This document shows positions 60,994 to 64,000 of a DNA stretch of 64,000 nt, piece by piece; within the stretch, counting starts at the first letter, position 1; the number at the start of each line of letters is the position of its first letter. The notes beneath the pieces were generated by a model. It ran no database searches. It was not told where the DNA came from and saw nothing but the letters and a program-made list of their open reading frames with translations. The stretch is from Vitis vinifera. Its lineage: Eukaryota > Streptophyta > Magnoliopsida > Vitales > Vitaceae. The translations under genes were made by a program, and so were the position numbers. The DNA lies in the NCBI RefSeq assembly GCF_030704535.1, contig NC_081807.1, positions 5,993,001-6,057,000 of the forward strand. Direction: 5' to 3'.

Positions 60994-61738
60994 TCAAATT
61001 TTTTAATTTTTTTTATATTATGCAGTATATTATAAAAATTTACTTATTTATAAATGCAAGGTGAGATGTCACATTAATTTATTTTTATTTTTATTATGTA
61101 GTATATTATAAAAAAATATTTATTTATTTACTTAAGCATTTATGGTAAAAGCACTATGGGCACAAGTGCCACAAACTAGAGCCACTTTTACTTGATGGGA
61201 CACCTTGTGTTTTTATTATCTCTGTCATCGCACGTGATGCTTCATATAATTGTACTTCCTCTTACCATATAATCTCATTTCTTCTTTTATAAAATTTAAG
61301 AAAGACAAAACTAAATTCTTTTATTTTTCTATTGAATTTAGAAAATAAATAATAAACAAATTCACGTGATGGTGAATCGGTGATTGACCAGAAGATGACA
61401 AGGATGACATGATAATTTCATAATTTAAGAAATAAAATATATATTAAAATCTTGCTCCGAAAAACAACCTAAACTAATCGATTTAGAAACAAAATGTTAT
61501 TACACAAACTACAACATATGTTACATGGAATAATAATAATAATAATAACAATAACAAAAATATTAAAGTCACCTCGCAAAAATCAGAGCCACACATCATT
61601 CACCAATCAGCGGCTCTCATCTCTCTTGTAAAATAAGAGTACAGAATCATGCAAACATCTAACGTTTTCAAGTCAACAAAGATGGAAGATTCAACTTTAA
61701 TCCAAATATTGGGCCGTTATGTGGGCCCATTTACATCA
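60994..61738. other. 3' flank of the receptor gene
   Basis: AT-rich, with an (AAT)n run near 61530-61548. Presumed 3' UTR of the receptor lies next to 61739. Nothing else recognised. Confidence 0.5.
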
Positions 61739-64000
61739 TTAGTGTGAGGTGGGTGAATTCTTTTCCAGGATCTGAAGCGCTTCTTTCATGGTGGGTCTTT
61801 TTTGCGGGACCGATGAAGCACAGTTAAACCCTAATTTAAAGCATGCCAGCGTGGCATCCTCCCTTCCTTCCACGTCACCTCTTATACCCACGTCCGCCAT
61901 CCTCAAAACCCGGTCCCTCTCTTCCATCCCCGACCCGCCGGCTTTCAACTGACCCAACTCCCGGTCCAGAAACACTCGTCCCGTTAGAAGCTCCAGCAGA
62001 ACGATTCCAAACGAGTAGACGTCCCACCTGGGGTTAGGCTTGAGGGTCCCGAGCCACTCCGGGGGATGGTACGGGGAGAGGATGCCGGCGGAGGTGCCGG
62101 CCGTGGGGTAGTCCTGTGGGTGGTCGTGAAAGGTGGTGGACCGCTGTCTGCTGAAATGGCCGCCTGAAGCGTCATCTTTGTGGGTGTAGTCGCCGGAGAG
62201 AAAGCGGTCGAGGCCGAAGTCGGCGATGATTGGTTCCATTTCAGGGGTTAAGAGGATGTTGGAGGGTTTGAGATTGCCATGCACGTGCTTCTTCTCGTGA
62301 ATGTAGGCTAGCCCTCGAGCCACTCCTTTGGCTATCCTGAACCGGAGTTCCAGCGGCATATGAATCGGCGATGACCCCATCTTTCCTGAAAATATTAACC
62401 ATGTCTTAGTGAAAAAAAAAAAAAAAGGCATATGGGCAGTTAGCTATATATATATATAGCTAATGATGTGTTACATAATTAGCCAATAATGCGTTACATA
62501 ATAGTTTAAAAGAATTAAAATATACATTCATATGAATTTAAGACCCCAACAGTTCTATAGAGGAAAGGTATTTGGGAGGTGGATGAAAATTGAATGACTG
62601 AAAAAGAAATGGAGCCAAAAGTGAATGATCAGTGGATTTCCGAAAGGCAATTGAGACATGGATTGATGTATGTATGCCGTTTTGTACGCGCGTTCGAGAC
62701 TTATTCTCTATCCCGCATGACCCGGTGGACCGTGTACCAGAAGGCTGACATCCACCGTATTATGGGCTTAGGTTCCCTGCACAAAGACGACTCCTTTTCC
62801 ACACCGTCGGATTTCTACGTAATCGTTACCGACAAACTCACAAACTGCCGACGGTGCAGATCTCAGGTAAATCAATAGTCACTCACTAGTCCCACTTCAG
62901 AGGAGAGGACCCACATAATCCAACGGTGAGATTACGGAAGATTGGTTATCGACCAAAGTACCGGGTCCACCTGGTCCACGGTAGTGACGGCACCAGCCTA
63001 AGACTGACCCCAACGGGGACGATGGTTTGTCAGCGTAATTTAGCAAGAAATGAAGAGTTTTGCTAAAGTGCGCATGGGGAGAGAGAGAGAGAGAGAGAGA
63101 GAGGGGTGGAGAAGAGCTTACTGTGACCGGTGCTGGCGAGGCTGCCATTGGAGACATAGTCGTAGATAATGAGCTTCTCATCTGAACCCCAGTAAAACCC
63201 TCGAACACGAACCAGATTTGGGTGGCGGAGCTTGGCTATGAGCCTCACCTGGTTTTCGAAATCTTTGAACTTCTCCACTCGGCTCTCTCCGATCCTCCTC
63301 ACTGCCAACGCGGTTCCATCCTCCAGCACAGCTTTGTACACAATGCTCGCCCCAGTGGTTCCCAATATGTAGGCAGACGCCTTCAGCAGAGTCTCGAGCT
63401 CCAGCTGCGTCTCTCCGTCCACAGTCACCACGGAGCCCTCCCCATTTTTCATCATCTCCTTTTTGTTACCGTCATCGCGGTGGCCCTCAGAGCCAGTCTC
63501 CGTCTCAGTCTCGGTCTCTTCTTCTTCGCCGTTCTTTGGTTTTGTTAAGCACGACCACGCTTGGGTTGTTTCTTTCTTCTCTGGAATGGGTTTGTTCAAT
63601 GAGTCCGTCTTTTCGTTGTCGTTGAGTTTCTTTCGCTTCTTCAGTTGGTAAACGTAGATGAAGATCATGGCAAGAATAGCGATGCCTGCTAAGTCTCCAA
63701 CAGCGATTCCTGCGACTGTGCCGGGATTCATCCCGCTCTCTTGCTGGGTCTGAGGCGAGCTTGTTACTGGGCTTGAGTCGGTTGTTCTGGGTATGGCTGC
63801 AATCGCGGGAGGAGACGTGGTTGTGGTTACATTGGGTGGAGTAGCTTGCGTAGAAGGTACTGTGCAGAGTTTCTTCAGCGGGTTTCCGCACAGATCCAGA
63901 TTTCCTTCAAACGACGCCGGTTTCTGATAAATCAAGGCTGCAGTTTCTGGAATTTGGCCTGTCAGGTCGTTCGACGAGAGATCAATTGTCGCGTTCCCCG
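61739..64000 (-). CDS. RDK1: LRR receptor-like pseudokinase (3' two exons, 5' part off the edge)
   Basis: The last exon is 61739-62385 and the preceding exon runs from 63122 past the right edge; they join in frame over a 736-bp intron. In order: the last LRR (IDLSSNDLTGQIPETA), LRR C-cap (NLDLCGNPL), a Pro/Thr/Ser-rich linker, a membrane helix (VAGIAVGDLAGIAILAMIF) with a KKRKK stop-transfer, an acidic Glu/Thr linker, then the kinase-like domain. The kinase lacks key residues: LAVRR replaces the AxK lysine, HGNLKPSN replaces HRDxKxxN; DFGLDRF remains. This fits AT4G34220 RDK1 (RECEPTOR DEAD KINASE 1, linked to ABA signalling); the symbol is by resemblance. The stop and splice sites are intact. 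An isolated (GA)12 run lies 20 bp inside the intron. Confidence 0.88.
62386..63121 (-). other. Receptor intron with (GA)12 microsatellite
   Basis: A (GA)12 run at 63079-63102 is (CT)12 on the gene's sense strand, 20 bp downstream of the 5' splice site. The plus-strand 94-codon ORF at 62594-62878 has no recognisable domain. Confidence 0.7.

Noticed and set aside
62594-62878. 94-codon ORF in the receptor intron
   Set aside because: Antisense to the gene, no signature, no repeat, and ordinary codon noise.
1-64000. CRISPR arrays, bacterial operons, riboswitches or plasmid origins
   Set aside because: The window is plainly plant nuclear DNA; the direct repeats found are tandem duplications or LTRs without regular spacers.

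Overview
The window is nuclear DNA from a eudicot plant. Genes are split by GT-AG introns, two products carry chloroplast-type N-termini, intergenic DNA is very AT-rich, and introns are crowded with retrotransposons, LINE tails, SINEs and MITEs. TE-swollen introns beside compact conserved genes, and the general look of the repeats, suggest a woody rosid such as grapevine (Vitis); this species guess is inference, not proof.

Layout: a cyclase/kynurenine-formamidase-like gene (minus, first two exons, rest off the left edge, 1.87-3.69 kb); an intronless secreted LRR protein (plus, 6.28-7.45 kb); about 6 kb of MITE/TRIM-rich spacer; an SLX9-like ribosome biogenesis gene with five exons (plus, 13.59-15.65 kb); the thylakoid stress-enhanced protein SEP1 with four exons (minus, 16.97-19.62 kb), whose second intron holds a SINE, a degenerate tRNA-Ser(UGA) and a MITE; a long-TIR Mutator-like element in the SEP1/NHD1 intergenic gap (19.83-20.79 kb); a ten-exon chloroplast Na+/H+ antiporter NHD1 spread over 21.5 kb (plus, 21.08-42.54 kb) because intron 1 holds a decayed Copia element and intron 4 a full-length Copia (29.52-36.12 kb, LTRs and ATTTT target duplication) plus a LINE tail; plastid phosphoglycerate dehydrogenase with five exons (minus, 43.34-47.42 kb); a 7 kb repeat-rich spacer; a two-exon SGNH/DUF303 carbohydrate esterase (minus, 54.67-55.55 kb); a 6 kb spacer with SINE-like, MITE and TRIM sequences; and the 3' part of an LRR receptor pseudokinase (minus, 61.74 kb to beyond the right edge).

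Five of the eight genes (cyclase, SEP1, PGDH, esterase, LRR pseudokinase) occur in the same order as I recall for Arabidopsis AT4G34180, AT4G34190, AT4G34200, AT4G34215 and AT4G34220. The window therefore appears to be an ancient collinear block with three extra genes interspersed. The genes are not an operon-like unit; what unites several is plastid function (SEP1 photoprotection, NHD1 stromal Na+ export, PGDH serine synthesis). I found no wholly new biological system. The most unusual items are the nested repeats around SEP1/NHD1, the decayed tRNA-Ser inside SEP1, the inverted TRIM LTR pair at 9.0-9.3 kb, and the dead-kinase signature of the receptor.
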